The notes: a model not told the origin generated them from the sequence alone. A stretch of DNA of 64,000 nt from Lasioglossum baleicum (GCF_051020765.1 NC_134934.1:8570001-8634000); one strand, 5' to 3'. Counted from the stretch's first letter, positions 49,348 to 61,437 are shown. Numbers and translations: made by a program.

Positions 49348-49548
49348 TAAACTGCGGATTTTTATGGAAAATAAAAATTGTCTGCGCCATTTGCAAGAGA
49401 CTGGAGCCAGATAAACGTTTAATTCTTACGTTAGTCGTTTTAACAAGCTGAAAACGTTAGATTTGCATTATTAGATCGTTGTAACTTTTTCACTGTTTTA
49501 AATGGCACCTACTCATTTTCCCCATAAATGCATAAAATCCGCAGTCTA
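49348..49548 (+). mobile_element. hAT-like MITE, TAGACTGCGGAT family (full copy)
   Basis: This 201-bp copy has ends TAAACTGCGGATTTTTATGG and GCATAAAATCCGCAGTCTA. The flanks ATAATAAC and ATAATAAT agree at 7 of 8 positions. The interior shares GGCACCTACTCATTTT before the right end with copy 44374-44574, so the two have the same orientation. It is a good reference copy for a consensus. Confidence 0.83.
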
Positions 49549-49737
49549 ATAATAATAATAAGATCGATTTCATCCCGTTTTAGATACTACTTGCTACAGC
49601 GAAAAATATGGATTTTGCTGAAGCCATTGTACAGTAATGAATTGTCAACAATAATACTGTCCTGAAGAAAGCTATCCACGTTCGCAGCCCTTAAACGTCG
49701 AAACTCGTCCAGCGCAACATTTGAAAATTCTCAGTAA

Positions 49738-49769
49738 AAAGCGAAATTCGCACAAAGATTGTCAGTCTA
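49738..49769 (+). mobile_element. hAT-like MITE terminal fragment
   Basis: AAATTCGCACAAAGATTGTC followed by AGTCTA is a lone diverged terminus, about 190 bp right of a full copy. Confidence 0.3.
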
Positions 49770-51633
49770 ATAACAGGATAAAATTCAGCTGTAAACGCGT
49801 CTTTTCTCGTGCGAGGAAGGATGTAAATGGCGAAATTTTGCAGGATGGTCCGACCGGACCCCGTACCCGGCACTTTCGCAAACATCGCGGCGCGAAACGA
49901 TTTTTTCCGCTCGGGAAAAGGGTAAAGCAACACGGGTAGTTTCGCGGAATTAGTTTTCGCGTGTAACCCGAGAAATTCGCATTGGGAACGGAGATGGAAA
50001 CGCGATATGTGGTCGAGCCACGTCTTATTCCGGGTAGTGGAATATAATTGTTAAGGCGGGATCGATAGCTCGGGAACGCACATACGCCATTAATGCAAAT
50101 TCACGGCGGACTGTTTTCCATTTCCCTGCTTAATCGGTCGTGTCGCGGTCTCTTTTCGCTACTGCAAAAAAAAAGGGGAAATGTTCCGACGCGACGGGGA
50201 GAGGCGAGAGGCGCGAGCCGCAAATCCGCGCGCGGAAAACTGGACCGTGTGCGATCTCACCTTGAATCGTCTTATTGAAATGCCTGGACAGCCGTAAAAA
50301 CACGACGTAAAACTATTTATGCAACGCACGCGACGTTTTTTCATTCGACGAACAAATCCCGACTCTCCCCGGATCTTGAATAATTAAAACCGGCTGCGAA
50401 ACCGTGGCGCAATTCCTTAGACGCGACAGGATATTGGATAAATAACGGATCGTCGCCCCGGATTAGTATCCGGCTGGGGAATTATCTTGGATTAATCCGA
50501 GATTGACATTTTTTAATTATTCCTGCAAGAATTTGCAATCGTTCGTAGGAGATGGACGATAAGCGAATTCCTTCAGTTGCAAACATTAAATATTTATTCG
50601 TAATGTGGGTCGAGGGTCAGGAGAAAAATAATTTTAGAAATTCGTGTCGCTTTTCCAAACATTTTTAGAGAATTCGTAAATTTGTGGTAAATTTTTCTTA
50701 TTTTCTTCTTCTGTGAACCCTTAAAACTGATTCAGAAGCAAATTTTACATGATTAAAATTGATTGTATTTAGTCAATTGTTACAAATTTAACAGTGATAT
50801 GAACGAATGTACTAGATACTTAATTTGTACCACAATTTAGAGAATACCCCGTATAAATAAAGGAAACGCAATAAGGGCTGTCCGAACAAAGTATGGCAGG
50901 GAGGAAACTTTTTCGTTTGCGAATGAAAGTCGTAAGATGACAACAAGGTCGCGCGTTCTCCCGAGATAACCAGCCGCGGATTATGGAAATTTCGGGGATG
51001 GCGGCGGCTCGATTATCGCGCGAAATCGATAAAGATCCTGGGTATGGAAATCCGCCAAGAGAACTTTCCGCCTTTCCCGAGAGCTCGGGAAATCTGGTCC
51101 GTGTCCGGATGTTTTCGCGTGGCCGCTAAGCTCCTGGAAACCCGCGAATCCTTGGAAACTGTTTTCCTCGAAAGGAAACTTGTTGCCAGGAAAAAGTGCT
51201 TTCGACTTGGCCGATGCTCGAACGAGAAACACCGTACCGGAGGAAACAATCATCGAGAAGAAAGCTTTCGCGAGACGACAGGTACATCTTTCATGAATGT
51301 GTTGCTGTTAGTCGCGATAGGTCACGTCAGTACCTGAATGATCATTAAAATGAATTTTTGGAACGACCGAGTACTGAAGAGCAGCGTGTAGATTGCTTTA
51401 TAATAGTGAGAATACACCAGAGGTGGGTAAAATAGCATTTTAAATAGTAAATAACAAATAATCGTTTTTTTTAAATTGAAAATAAAACATTTTATTCGAT
51501 GCGACATGTTTTTGAAACAGTGTTTTATTTGAAGCATATTAATAATATCTGGATTTCATCTCGAAATATTTTATTTCTTTCATTTCAAATATTCTAACTG
51601 AAAATAATGGTTCGTATGCAATACATTTATGAG

Positions 51634-51828
51634 GAGGCAGCGGATTATGCATTTATGACAAAAATGGAAAGGTGCAATTTAAGACAGTAAAAATTTTAGA
51701 AGAATTTAATTTACTACATTATTTTTAATCTATTAGACATATTAAGAAAGAAAATGAATTTTTATTTCACTCCACTTTGTTGCAATTTAGATAGAACATT
51801 TTTATTTTGCATAAAGAACCGCTGTCTA
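51634..51828 (-). mobile_element. hAT-like MITE, TAGACTGCGGAT family (full copy with perfect target duplication)
   Basis: This 195-bp copy is flanked on both sides by the identical 8-mer TTTATGAG (51626-51633 and 51829-51836). The ends are diverged (GAGGCAGCGGATTATGCA and ATAAAGAACCGCTGTCTA) but align base for base with the family termini. It is the clearest evidence in the window for the 8-bp duplication rule of this family. Strand is assigned only relative to copy 44374-44574. Confidence 0.85.
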
Positions 51829-52385
51829 TTTATGAGCATAAATTGCGTTGCATATTTCTGTTATAACTTTCGAATAAAGCTCTACGTGACCTATGTTTGC
51901 ATAACATTTTTGTCTTATTTGGTGCGATAGAATATACTGTCAAAGTTTGAACATTAAAACCAGGGACTACGTGTATATTTTGGAGAATTGCAATTCGCAA
52001 GAGCATGCAATTAGGACCACGTGTTCCAAAGTGTTACGACTTCTCGAATCTGGCAACGATCGGCAGTGCCAGAAATAGGAGAATCATCTGCTAACGAGCA
52101 GACCCGTTAAGGTCAACACGCTGCGATATGGATAGGACAAGGTGGATCGAAGTTCATTAACTTATCGTGCACCGGATCGGAGTGTGTCGGTGCTTATACG
52201 GAATTCCCTTATCATCAGCACATGCGCGAAGATATACTCCAAACGAGGAGTACACCACGTTCCTATCGATAATGGAACAATTATTTATATGGCAACGACT
52301 CTTTGGTTAGGTGCCGCGATGGCGTGCTATTCTACAGTCAAGAGTATACAAAAATGTTTCAACATGTTCATTTAAAGAAACAAGA

Positions 52386-52604
52386 TTAACCCCTTGCCCT
52401 ACAATTCTCAACAGGGTCTAATAAACGTGTCTGTTATTAATTTCCCTTGAACTGAAAAGACTTCTATTTTGTTGTAGAATAACTTTCTACAATTGTACCA
52501 AACGACCTGATTTTTTATAATCAATTAGAAGCATTGGATTACGAAATGATATGCAAACAAGATTTTCCAGATCCAGAAAGATAAATATCAGTGTAAGGGA
52601 TTAA
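52386..52604. mobile_element. Possible TTAA-flanked MITE carrying a fragment of another repeat
   Basis: The left end TTAACCCCTTGCCCTACAAT and the right end, read inward, TTAATCCCTTACACTGATAT share TTAAYCCCTTRC. Inside, 52490-52570 matches the arm of the palindromic element at 47922-48510 (AATCAATTAGAAGCATTGG, TACGAAATGATATGCAAA). Confidence 0.45.
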
Positions 52605-54235
52605 AAGTACTGTCGTATTATTTGAAACTCGTTAAAATGATTAAGAACAGAATATTTAGTTGATATAAAATAAATCGAAATCGCACGAAATCCTTCGCAC
52701 GAATTTCTCTTTTGAAAATTTGCATACATAGATGTGAGTGATTGTGGACTGTTCATATCTCGACGAAAACTTGTGCATGTAGATCAACGTCACTTTTTCC
52801 CGTAAATATACATCAATGGATTCGACTTCTTTTTGACCTGGGGTGAAAGATTGCTCTTACCAATCATGCTTGAAAATATCAAAAAGCGCTCGAACAGACA
52901 ACGAACGATTTCGGAATACAGTTGAAACGCGGCGATCGAGAAACAAATTGATCCAAGCGGCGACGCGACGGGAAACGCGCGAAAAGCGGATCGTCTGCGG
53001 CGGAGTGCATTTCACGGTGCATCGAATAACGTCGGTCGATATCTAGCGTAGGTGTATGAAATTCAATGGAACTATGTTATTGGCAACATTTGAATATTGG
53101 TCCATCGAGCGCGGATTTCGGTGCCGCTGAACTCGAATCCTGTTCGAGAAGAAACGAATTTCTCTCGACAAGATGTGGTAATCTCCACAATAAAAGTGCC
53201 GCGAGTAAACCTTCTTTCCGTTTATCTGTCCGAGCACACAATCGTATACCACCTCCATATCGAGCAGATAATCCCAAAAATAATTGCAAACCTCCATAAC
53301 AAATGAAAGAGAATGTTGAGACAAAAAAAAAGAATTTAAATAATGTGTTAATAGTCATTACTTTTAATATGCTCGTGGATAATACTGATCATTACATTGC
53401 AGATTTTATGGCTTGATGTGATAAACATTTTAACTTGGACAATTATTCAAATACGATTCAAATCAAGTCCAATCAAGTCCAATTAACACAAATATTTAAA
53501 AAGGAATCAAAGCAGCTAAAATAAATTATGTCGTGCATCAAGATTAGATGTGCTCTTTTAAATTATTAGTTGAAATTCTGAGAAGAAATCATTTTTCAAT
53601 TTTATTTGATAAGAATAGATAGCAGTGTGATGAAATTTGAATAGAGAATTTCCTTCCAGTATCTATCATAGATACTGTCCTTTCCCCATCTATTTTTCTT
53701 TCGTTTCTTAAGATCGATAAATGCATTGCTATGCAAGACGTTTGCAAGGGGCTGGCTATAATTACCACGAATGCAGTACACGTGTTAACTGTCATCTACA
53801 AGGATTAATGATCGTAACACAGACTCGAAGACGAAAATGACATTTGTGAGCGTACGTGGCGCAACAGCGTAAAGCGCCGGAGTGGAAGAATTCATTAAAC
53901 AACAAAAAACGCTAATGGCGTCGAGAGCAACGCCCACCATATCGAAAGCGCTGATAAGAATAATATAATGGGGTAAAAGAATAAAAGCCTTTTTCAGCGG
54001 GCTGTATTAGCGACGATTAATTTTATTCAACCCGCTATAGGAGGAGGAAAGAGTGCCATAAAGCGAATACGGAAAATGCTCTAACAGCATTAATTTATCA
54101 ATAAGAACACTTCAGACATTCTCCTAATCACTGTGGATTTTTATGCGAAATTTTCTTATTTTTTGTATATTTATATTTATTATTTACTTATTTTTCTGTA
54201 TTTATTGAATTGTGAAAAACAATAGTAAAAATTTA
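52605..54235. other. Intergenic, no gene recognised
   Basis: AT-rich, with a CpG-richer patch at 52.9-53.3 kb that is open in several frames. CAAGTCCAAT is tandemly repeated at 53462-53481. A lone GTGGATTTTTATGCGAAATT at 54132 may be a MITE terminus. Confidence 0.4.
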
Positions 54236-54541
54236 TTCTTACGACTTTTTTAGCTGGGCCAATAACGAAAATTTAGATGCGTTTGATCAACTTGTATAAA
54301 TTATATACGCTCCGAAAGTTTCATTGAAATTGGTTAATTGGTTTACGAGTTATAAACAATTAAAAGTGGTAAAAAGTCAGAAAATCTTGAAAAATTGCAA
54401 TTTTTACCACTTTTGATCGTTTATAACTCGTAAACCAATTGACCAATTTCAATGAAATTTTCTGAGAGTATATAATCTATACAAGTTGATCGAACACATC
54501 TTCTAAGTTTTCGTTATTGGCCCAGCTAAAAAAGTCGTAAA
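54236..54541. mobile_element. Long near-perfect palindrome, related to the 48-kb element
   Basis: Arms of about 150 bp meet near 54389: TTAGCTGGGCCAATAACGAA, TTGATCAACTTGTATAAATT and TTTACGAGTTATAAACAATT on the left, with their complements on the right. The order of motifs (GGGCC near the ends, then TTTCATTGAAATTGGTTAA, then a GTGGTAAAAA hinge) parallels the element at 47922-48510, so they probably share ancestry. The right flank TGAAGTCGTTTGGTCCAT at 54571 also resembles sequence at 48452 and 7986. Confidence 0.75.
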
Positions 54542-55239
54542 AATAATTTTTCAACATATTTTTAGAGAAATTGAAGTCGTTTGGTCCATTCATAAAAAAG
54601 TTATTCTAATTTAAAGTGTGTGTAATCAGTTTTGCTCGTAACTGTACATTGAAACAGGAGGCAAATAAAACAATTTTATTCTTCCTTCAATAATTTCACT
54701 CAAATAATGCAAGTATTAATAATTCGTTTACAAGAAAACATTACACGTTGCGCTCCAAATAAACCGTGCTCGCTGCGAGTAATTTGTACACATCTGTGCA
54801 AATTTTCTGACGTTAAAGCAATACCTTTCGTTGTTGCTAACAAATAGACTAATATCATAAATGTCGTTTGCGTCAGTAAAAGGAACCCGTTGTGTCATCA
54901 AAGTGAGCACTGAGGGATCGCGGATGATGCATTAGATACCAAGTCGACAAGTTCCGGAGAAAGGGAAGTTTGATAATAAGGTCGCTTTGAGTACATTATC
55001 CCGACTTCCTGGTGCCCCGGAAGGCTACGGTAATTAATCAAAATTTATTATGAAACCCAGATTTTCTCTGATCCCATGATGCGTAATCCTCCTCTTTCCC
55101 GATTATCTTGGGACTCTAAAATCTGGAACGTGTAAATTCGATTTAAAGTATTTCATCCTTAGACAGAAGCTTTCCGATATTTTCTTCCGTGACAGCCTGA
55201 CACGTGACTCTTCAGTAGGGTTGCCAAATCTTCTATATT

Positions 55240-55692
55240 TGATACTAGCTTTTGCCCGCGGCTTCGCTCGCATAGAAAACCGTTTAATGCCCTCGGAAAT
55301 TGATATTGTTTCTCCATAAAACCTTTTAACCCCCCATTCACCCCTATAGAGTTTTAATTTTATGTTATGCCGCCATCTTAGATTTAAAACCCCCTTTTCA
55401 CCCCTTAGGGGATCAATTTTTTAAAATGCCGAAACACAGGTGTTTGATTAATTATATCAAAGAGCATTAAGACCAAGTTTCAAGCAAATCCGACCACGAT
55501 CAAAATATTCCTCATACAAACGTTGCAACCCCTTTTCACCCCCTTGGAGGTTGAATTTCGAAATATCCTTTCTTATCCCTTGTATAGATCACATAAAGGA
55601 AACCTCTGTGCAAAATTTCAGCTTTCTAGGTCCAAGGGTTTAGCCTGGGCGTTGATCAGTGAATGAGTCAGGATTGTCTTTTTATATATAGA
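55240..55692 (+). mobile_element. Non-LTR/SINE-like retroelement 3' fragment
   Basis: It begins near TAGCTTTTGCCCGCGGCTTC then GCTCGCATAG. It continues with CCCCCTTTTCACCCCTTAGG-type segments repeated with variations, then GTGCAAAATTTCAGCTTTCT, and ends GTGAATGAGTCAGGATTGTC with TTTTTATATATAGATGA. CCCGCGGCTTCGC and the TATATATAGAT tail are familiar from widespread arthropod non-LTR-derived repeats. There is no reverse transcriptase frame in this fragment, and I cannot name the clade. Confidence 0.6.
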
Positions 55693-56351
55693 TGAGTATA
55701 TTTGAACTTGATCTTTACGTACCTATAGGAATTTTCAAAAATCTTTGTTTGAATAAAAAAGTTCGGCCGAAAAATGGCCGAGAACATATCTCGACACCTA
55801 ACATTTGCAGATTGAGCGAAGCAACGTGCGTTAATAATCGCATGCATAATCGGAATCAATCGACAGGCTTTGTCGACGAGATTGTCTCCTCGAGTAATCT
55901 AGTCACGATTCATGGATCCCATTTAGTGGATGGAAATCCTCGGCTGGTCCTCGGAGAAATTAATTTACATTTATCCCCCGATTACCGGCGTTGATTAAAA
56001 TCGGGCTTAGCTAGATCCCGCAACGCCTAGATCCTTCGGAATCTGTTTGCATTCTTAAACGGAAGTCGCCCATGAGTTTTCTTCGCGATTCTACCGCGCT
56101 CGGAGGAACCGCATCCGGTCGATGGGTAACGCGAAAATATTTCGATTCGTTCGTTAACGATTCCCGTCGGGCCGAATTAAACCTTCAGACCGTCAGAACA
56201 CGGACGCTCTGTTCTTTTTACAATGAGTCTGACCTCGTTTCTCGTTACAATTCTCTGTTAAATATTCGAGATCGCCCCATCACCGAACAGAAATAATTCT
56301 CCCGTTCGAGCAGATTCGAACAATGTAGATATTAATGTCTGAATATGTAGA

Positions 56352-56390
56352 ATGCACGTGCCATAAATGTGTGAAGGTACGCAGTCTAGT
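56352..56390 (+). mobile_element. hAT-like MITE terminal fragment
   Basis: CATAAATGTGTGAAGGTACG followed by CAGTCTAG is a diverged right terminus of the family, without a recognisable left end. Confidence 0.3.
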
Positions 56391-56545
56391 TGTTAGTTAT
56401 TGTAATTATTGAGAAATTGTGTAACTGATAAACAGTTCTTTCTTTTCAAAGAAATCTACGAATTATCTGAGAGATTACTAACGATAACAGAGAATAATAA
56501 TGAATATATTGAAAGACATCAAATAAGTGTTTTGATCCGAAAATA

Positions 56546-56722
56546 TTTGGTTGGCAAGAAAGTAATTTCGGTATTTTAAGGTGAAATAAAGCTCAATTTT
56601 TTTATCCGAGTAATGATTTTTAATGAATAAAATATACTATTGATTGAAGTTGTGATCGCTTGAATAAAAAGATTCGGTTTTATTTCACCTTAAAATACCG
56701 AAATTACTTTCTTGCGAACCAT
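56546..56722. mobile_element. mariner-derived MITE
   Basis: The left end TTGGTTGGCAAGAAAGTAAT then TTCGGTATTTTAAGGTGAAAT and the right end (inverted) ATTTCACCTTAAAATACCGA then AATTACTTTCTTGCGAACC are nearly perfect inverted repeats of about 40 bp. They lie in a TA-rich context in an element of about 177 bp. GGTTGGCAAGAAAGTAATTTCGG-type ends are characteristic of insect mariner transposons. The whole transposase is deleted. Confidence 0.82.
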
Positions 56723-57096
56723 ATTAGTATACTAACTACTAATTAAACGATGTTAAGCATTCCAGAAGGTAAATACATTTTCAACATTTTTTCTTGCGCA
56801 GTCTTCACGCTCACTATTGTGCCGAGAAACTAGCCGAAACTCTAAAACCAGCATTAATTATGAAGTGACCTAATACTGTCACGGTCAAGAGAAGAAGCTG
56901 AACCACGTCCCATCGGCCAGCGTTAAAATTCATAAACATATTCGCAAAAATAGTCCGGCCAGCCTTCGGAAGCACGTCACAGAATGATTTTGGAGCGGAA
57001 GCGGCGGCAAGGCCGATGAAATTTTCAGTGAGAACCCGTGTCGGAGCCGTCCATCAGTTTACTAAACCAAGACGCGAGGAAGAAAACGCGTTCGGA

Positions 57097-57163
57097 ATGG
57101 GTTCCGTTGGTAGAACGTGGCTCGTGTTCTTGTTCGTCTTGACTACTTCGTGCGGGAATCACG
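57097..57163 (+). CDS. Candidate first coding exon with a signal peptide, unidentified gene
   Basis: An ATG at 57097 opens 22 codons reading MGSVGRTW followed by a hydrophobic core LVFLFVLTT and SCGNH. This looks like a secretory signal peptide. The exon would end at 57163 immediately before GTAAATAT, a plausible donor, in phase 1. First exons carrying only a signal peptide are common in insect cell-surface genes with far-away downstream exons. The frame is also open from an upstream ATG at 57016 and continues to 57363, so chance is a real alternative. No downstream partner exon was identified and the gene is not recognised. Confidence 0.25.
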
Positions 57164-57658
57164 GTAAATATCCGATTACTCGCGAGCAAAAGTTCCCGAG
57201 CTGGAAAAGCGTCCGTGGCAGCGTGAAATTTGAAATCCCAGGGCTGCTCGAGTGTGTCTCCGCAAGTTTCCGCGAGTCCCGGCGCTCGGAGGATCGCCAT
57301 CGTCAGAAAAGGAATTTTCGAAATAAGAAAGCGACACTCCGGGGAGACACCTTTGAAGCTTGATCGTCCTAGGTCCTAGGAAGATCTCTCGTTCATCGTT
57401 GCACTGGATGCTCCCGAAATTGCAATTTAAAACGATCATGGCGTCTCAGCACACGAGGGGCATTCTGCTATTTCTATCTTTTTCAGAAGAACTGTCGAAC
57501 CTTTTGCGCTGGGATGTTCCACACATATTTCTTGGCATTTGAAGTGTACGTGTGATTTTTTTCAAGTAAAAATAATCAGAATATTTTACGGTTTGAAAAA
57601 CGTGTGGAGACTGTTCTTTCTACTAATCTGGAATAAAATTGGTGGGTAATAGGTAAGG

Positions 57659-57834
57659 TAGACAGCGAATTTTATGCATTTATAGTGAAAATGGATGGGT
57701 AAAATATAGTGCCGTTATATATAATCGTCGAGTCATTGAAATGATTACGGGAAGAAATAAATATTTATTTGGTTCCAGTACCCCCTCCAATTGATGCAGA
57801 CAATTTTTATTTTGGGTACAGATATGCAGTCCAG
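57659..57834 (-). mobile_element. hAT-like MITE, TAGACTGCGGAT family (diverged copy)
   Basis: The left end TAGACAGCGAATTTTATGCA is followed by the typical TTTATAGTGAAAATGG arm. The right end carries GCAGACAATTTTTATTTT and GATATGCAGTCCA. Its position about 500 bp beyond the signal-peptide-like exon is probably coincidental. Confidence 0.6.
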
Positions 57835-60148
57835 TGAGAAGTATGAATGCACAATAAAGTTGCAACTAATGCATTGCGAAGACCACGAATTAATTCGTGT
57901 ACGCCTAATAATACTAAAAATTTATTTTCAATATAAAAATGCGCTCGGGACATGCGCGAGGATTTTAATGGATCAAGAGCAGAATGAAATTGTCGAAAGC
58001 ATCCACCTTTCGAGGATTAATATCGAAAGCATGGGATAGAAACGCGTTTTATCCTTAAATTGAAATCCCTTCAGAAAAAAGGGATTAAACAACGACATAG
58101 AGGAACGTTGAAACATTTCGTGTACCAGAAATCGATACTTAGAATCCCGACTTCGCGATGGAACTGTTCCCTCGTCCAAGAAAAATCATTCTATTGACAC
58201 TGCGTATCGAGGGAGGCTCCCCGAGTTCCTCATTTTTTCACCGGCTTTAATGAATCTCGATCCGACCTGGGAAATCGATATGCGCTCCTCGCAGGCTCCC
58301 TTAATTGAAAACACTCGATCGACGGACTCGCCTGAATGGATTGTCAGAAAGGATAAATAGTCGGGTCCTTGGACAAAGCAGGGACTCTTATACAGGGTGC
58401 CTCCGAAATTTGGATACAAGGAAATGATTCCTTCCCGAAGAAAATCAGTCGAGAACGTAGGACAATATTTTTCAGAGGTGTTAACCTTTCGGGAACTTTT
58501 TAATATTTTCCCTAGCTAAAAAGACTAAAAATGTCGTAACTCAATTGTTTTGCGTGTGATTGTAAGGGGGAAACCTCAATTCTCGAATCTACGGAAGATT
58601 TTTCGAGACGCTTGAATCGGTAGCATTTTCGAGAGAAAACATGTCTTTAAATAAATCAATATTTAAATAACCGATTGGAGAAAATTGTGGATCAAGTATT
58701 AAGTATTCGTTGTGAAGGGGAAGCTTCAATCTTCAAAGGTATAGTAGTTTCAAGCAGACGTCTTAATTCGTCAAATTTGTGGCCGAAAAAGCGTTTCTCA
58801 GTCGCTGTATCATGGAAAAATATTTTTGCGGCAAAAATGAACGACGAATGGCAAAAGAAGAGTTTCATATTCGGCGCTGTTATTCCGTCATCGTTTTGCA
58901 GAGCTCGTTAAAATCGCGTAGCGGACAATTGGATCGGTCGTCCCTTGCGAGAAGGGCCTCTATCGCTCGGATCGATCCTCCTCCTCTGTTTAGTAGAAAA
59001 ACGTCGGGCAGATTAACGCGGAGGCTCTCGACCGCGAAAACTGTACCGTGAAATCGCGGAACGAGAAAACGGGCCGGGTCGGATCGGTACCGGCTATTGC
59101 GCGGAGCGAACGGCGAAATGAAAGGAACTTTCAATCCGTCAAATTCTGAGAGATGGAAACCAGGAATTCGAACCCGAATCTAACCCGTATCGGGTTAACC
59201 AAGGCAGGTTTATGTAATCCATCGTAACGGTACGGAACGGGTTCTTAAGTTCTATAAAGAGCGGGTTAACTCACTCGGAGCGGGTTAATATGTCTAATCA
59301 TAATAAACTAATATCGCTGCTCCACGACGCAACTGTAAAATTTTGTGAAATTGACTTTACTAGATGTTTGTAAATCGACATAATGCAAATCGAGGCTGGT
59401 AGTTATTATTTTATAAATTGAAATAACTTAAAAGTTGCAATAATAACCCACAATGTCTATAAACTACTCTCATAAAGGAATTAAACCGAATCTTCAATTT
59501 TCGCAGTTGTGTTATTAATGTCATTATACTTCCGGATCAGCGATATGTCGAATCCCTGATGGAAAACTATCGACTTTTCTCCCGAGCGACGCTCCCGGAC
59601 TCGCTCGGCCGATTGTCGATCAAATTCACGGGCCACGCAATAAGTCGACATATTAAAAAAGTTTCTTTGCGTTCGGACGAAGGTAAACGTTTGTCCTGCC
59701 GCGAAAATTCAAGAAGTTTCCTGGTCGACCGCTTTCTCCGCGAAAATCTATGCCTGCCGAGTTCTCTGCTTATTCGCGCTTCGGATTTTCGACTCCATTC
59801 GCGTTAACAGGATTCCATTTTCAAAAAATCAATTTCTTTTCTTAATGATTCATTCAGGATTATTTTGATATTTTGCTACAAGAATGCTATATATCTAGTA
59901 CAGAGTTGGGCCACAACATTTAAACAACGATTGACAAATAAATTTCTACTTCATTCGTTGATCGCGATTAACAATTAAACTCCTACTTTAGTCGTTAATT
60001 GCGGTTAACAATTACATTCTTTTCAATTGTAATCGTCAATCGGATAATTGACGAACAATGATTACCTTTTTTAATCGTACACATCAATCAATCTTGATTA
60101 AAATTTTAATTGGCTATTTCCCAACTCCGATTTAGTAAAATTGTTATG
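57835..60148. other. Intergenic, no gene recognised
   Basis: Holds one TACAGGGTG terminus (58390). CpG-rich patches at 58.9-59.15 and 59.55-59.8 kb have small open frames. TTGACAA/ATTAAC-type AT-rich repeats lie around 59.93-60.1 kb (AATCGTTAATTGCGGTTAAC-like variants). No exon is supported. Confidence 0.4.
58390..58470 (+). mobile_element. TACAGGGTG-type terminus, single end
   Basis: TATACAGGGTGCCTCCGAAA followed by TTTGGATACAAGG has the typical terminus, but no inverted partner was seen downstream. The extent is approximate. Confidence 0.35.
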
Positions 60149-60389
60149 TTATCCCTGTGCAGTCGAAGCTGTTTTAACTCGAAAATTAAACATTTCATCC
60201 TACCTAGAATAATTACAACCATTTTTTTTCATTTTATGGATATGAAGCTGATATAACACCTCATACAATACTTAAATGTGTAGTAATTGATTAGATACCA
60301 ACAGATTTAAGAATGTGAACAATATTATGGACAATGGTACAGCAATTTTTAGTGGTGACTCTAAGGCACCCCTCGACTGCTAAGGGTTA
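60149..60389. mobile_element. TTAA-type MITE with CCCTNNGCAGTCGA ends
   Basis: The left end is TTATCCCTGTGCAGTCGAAG then CTGTTTTAACTCG. The right end, read inward, is TTAACCCTTAGCAGTCGAGG. The left TTAA has mutated to TTAT. The termini CCCTNNGCAGTCGA match each other, and the TTAA target is typical of piggyBac relatives. It is 241 bp and non-coding. Confidence 0.6.
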
Positions 60390-61437
60390 AAAAATGTTTG
60401 AAGTTTGAACACTTTTCTCTCAAAACCTTATAAAGTCTTATAAAGACTATTGTGCCCAGAAATTGCAAGAAAATGGTTGAAGCGTGTGCAAATACATAAG
60501 TTAACGATGAACACTCTCGGCAGCAGATTGATGAATCGAGAGGATAGCAACGTGTGCAACGTATCTCTCGGAAGAGTTCAGTAGACGTAATTAAACAATA
60601 ATTATCCGTACAATGTGCAACACATCGAAATTGTTGGGAAGATTTCAGGTCAACGAAGTTCTCCAATAAATGAATCACAAATAATTATTGGATTCCGATA
60701 TGGAGAAGTACACGATGCAAAATGTAGCTGTAATATTGCGGCACTGCTAATACGATGGTCATACAGAGAACATAAATTTTCCATCGAAAATTGCACAGAA
60801 TGGAGGATTTAATAGCCAGGGGTGCAGCGGTATCGTTTTCGAAAATATATTTTAGAGACAGCTCGATAGCCAATTAATTTTCTAGACAATTGTGTAGACG
60901 ATTCAATTGAAACGTTTGAAAGGGAATCGCACGATTCACTGGCTCGAAAAAATAATTAACTTCCATAAAACGGAACGAACAACGAGATCATTTTACACAC
61001 TCCGTAATCCATGATCACTACATTTAAATCCGCGGTTAAATGCGTATTCGAATGGAACTGAGCTGCACAGTGTGGATGATCAAATCTTTAAATCTCCTTC
61101 GACAGTAAGATTAGCTGATGTTTGGGAAACTTGATTTCGTAAACGACAGAATAGCTTATCTGTTGTTTGGAATGATTCATAAGGCGATCATTTACCGTGT
61201 ATCTAATCTGTGTCGCGAAACATCGGTCACACGTGTGTACTGCACGCGACTGCGAAATCAGAAAACTGATACCGATCAACGAATGATCTCTGCTAGAAAT
61301 TATGCATATAAGTTTCGTAAATTAAGTTTGGAACTGTATAGATAGGTTCATGGAAAAATTAATTATTAGATTAGAAACTTGTCAATAGCCTCTGAATTTT
61401 TATAAAAAGTGGAACGGAGGAAACATTGATTTATTAT

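Larger units (their letters stand above)
48511..51625. other. Intergenic, no gene recognised
   Basis: Apart from the MITE at 49348 and a terminus at 49738, this contains CpG-rich patches at 48.9-49.1, 49.8-50.4 and 51.0-51.3 kb. A minus-strand ATG frame at 50344 runs into a donor-like AAG/GTGAGA at about 50261, but this is weak. Confidence 0.4.
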
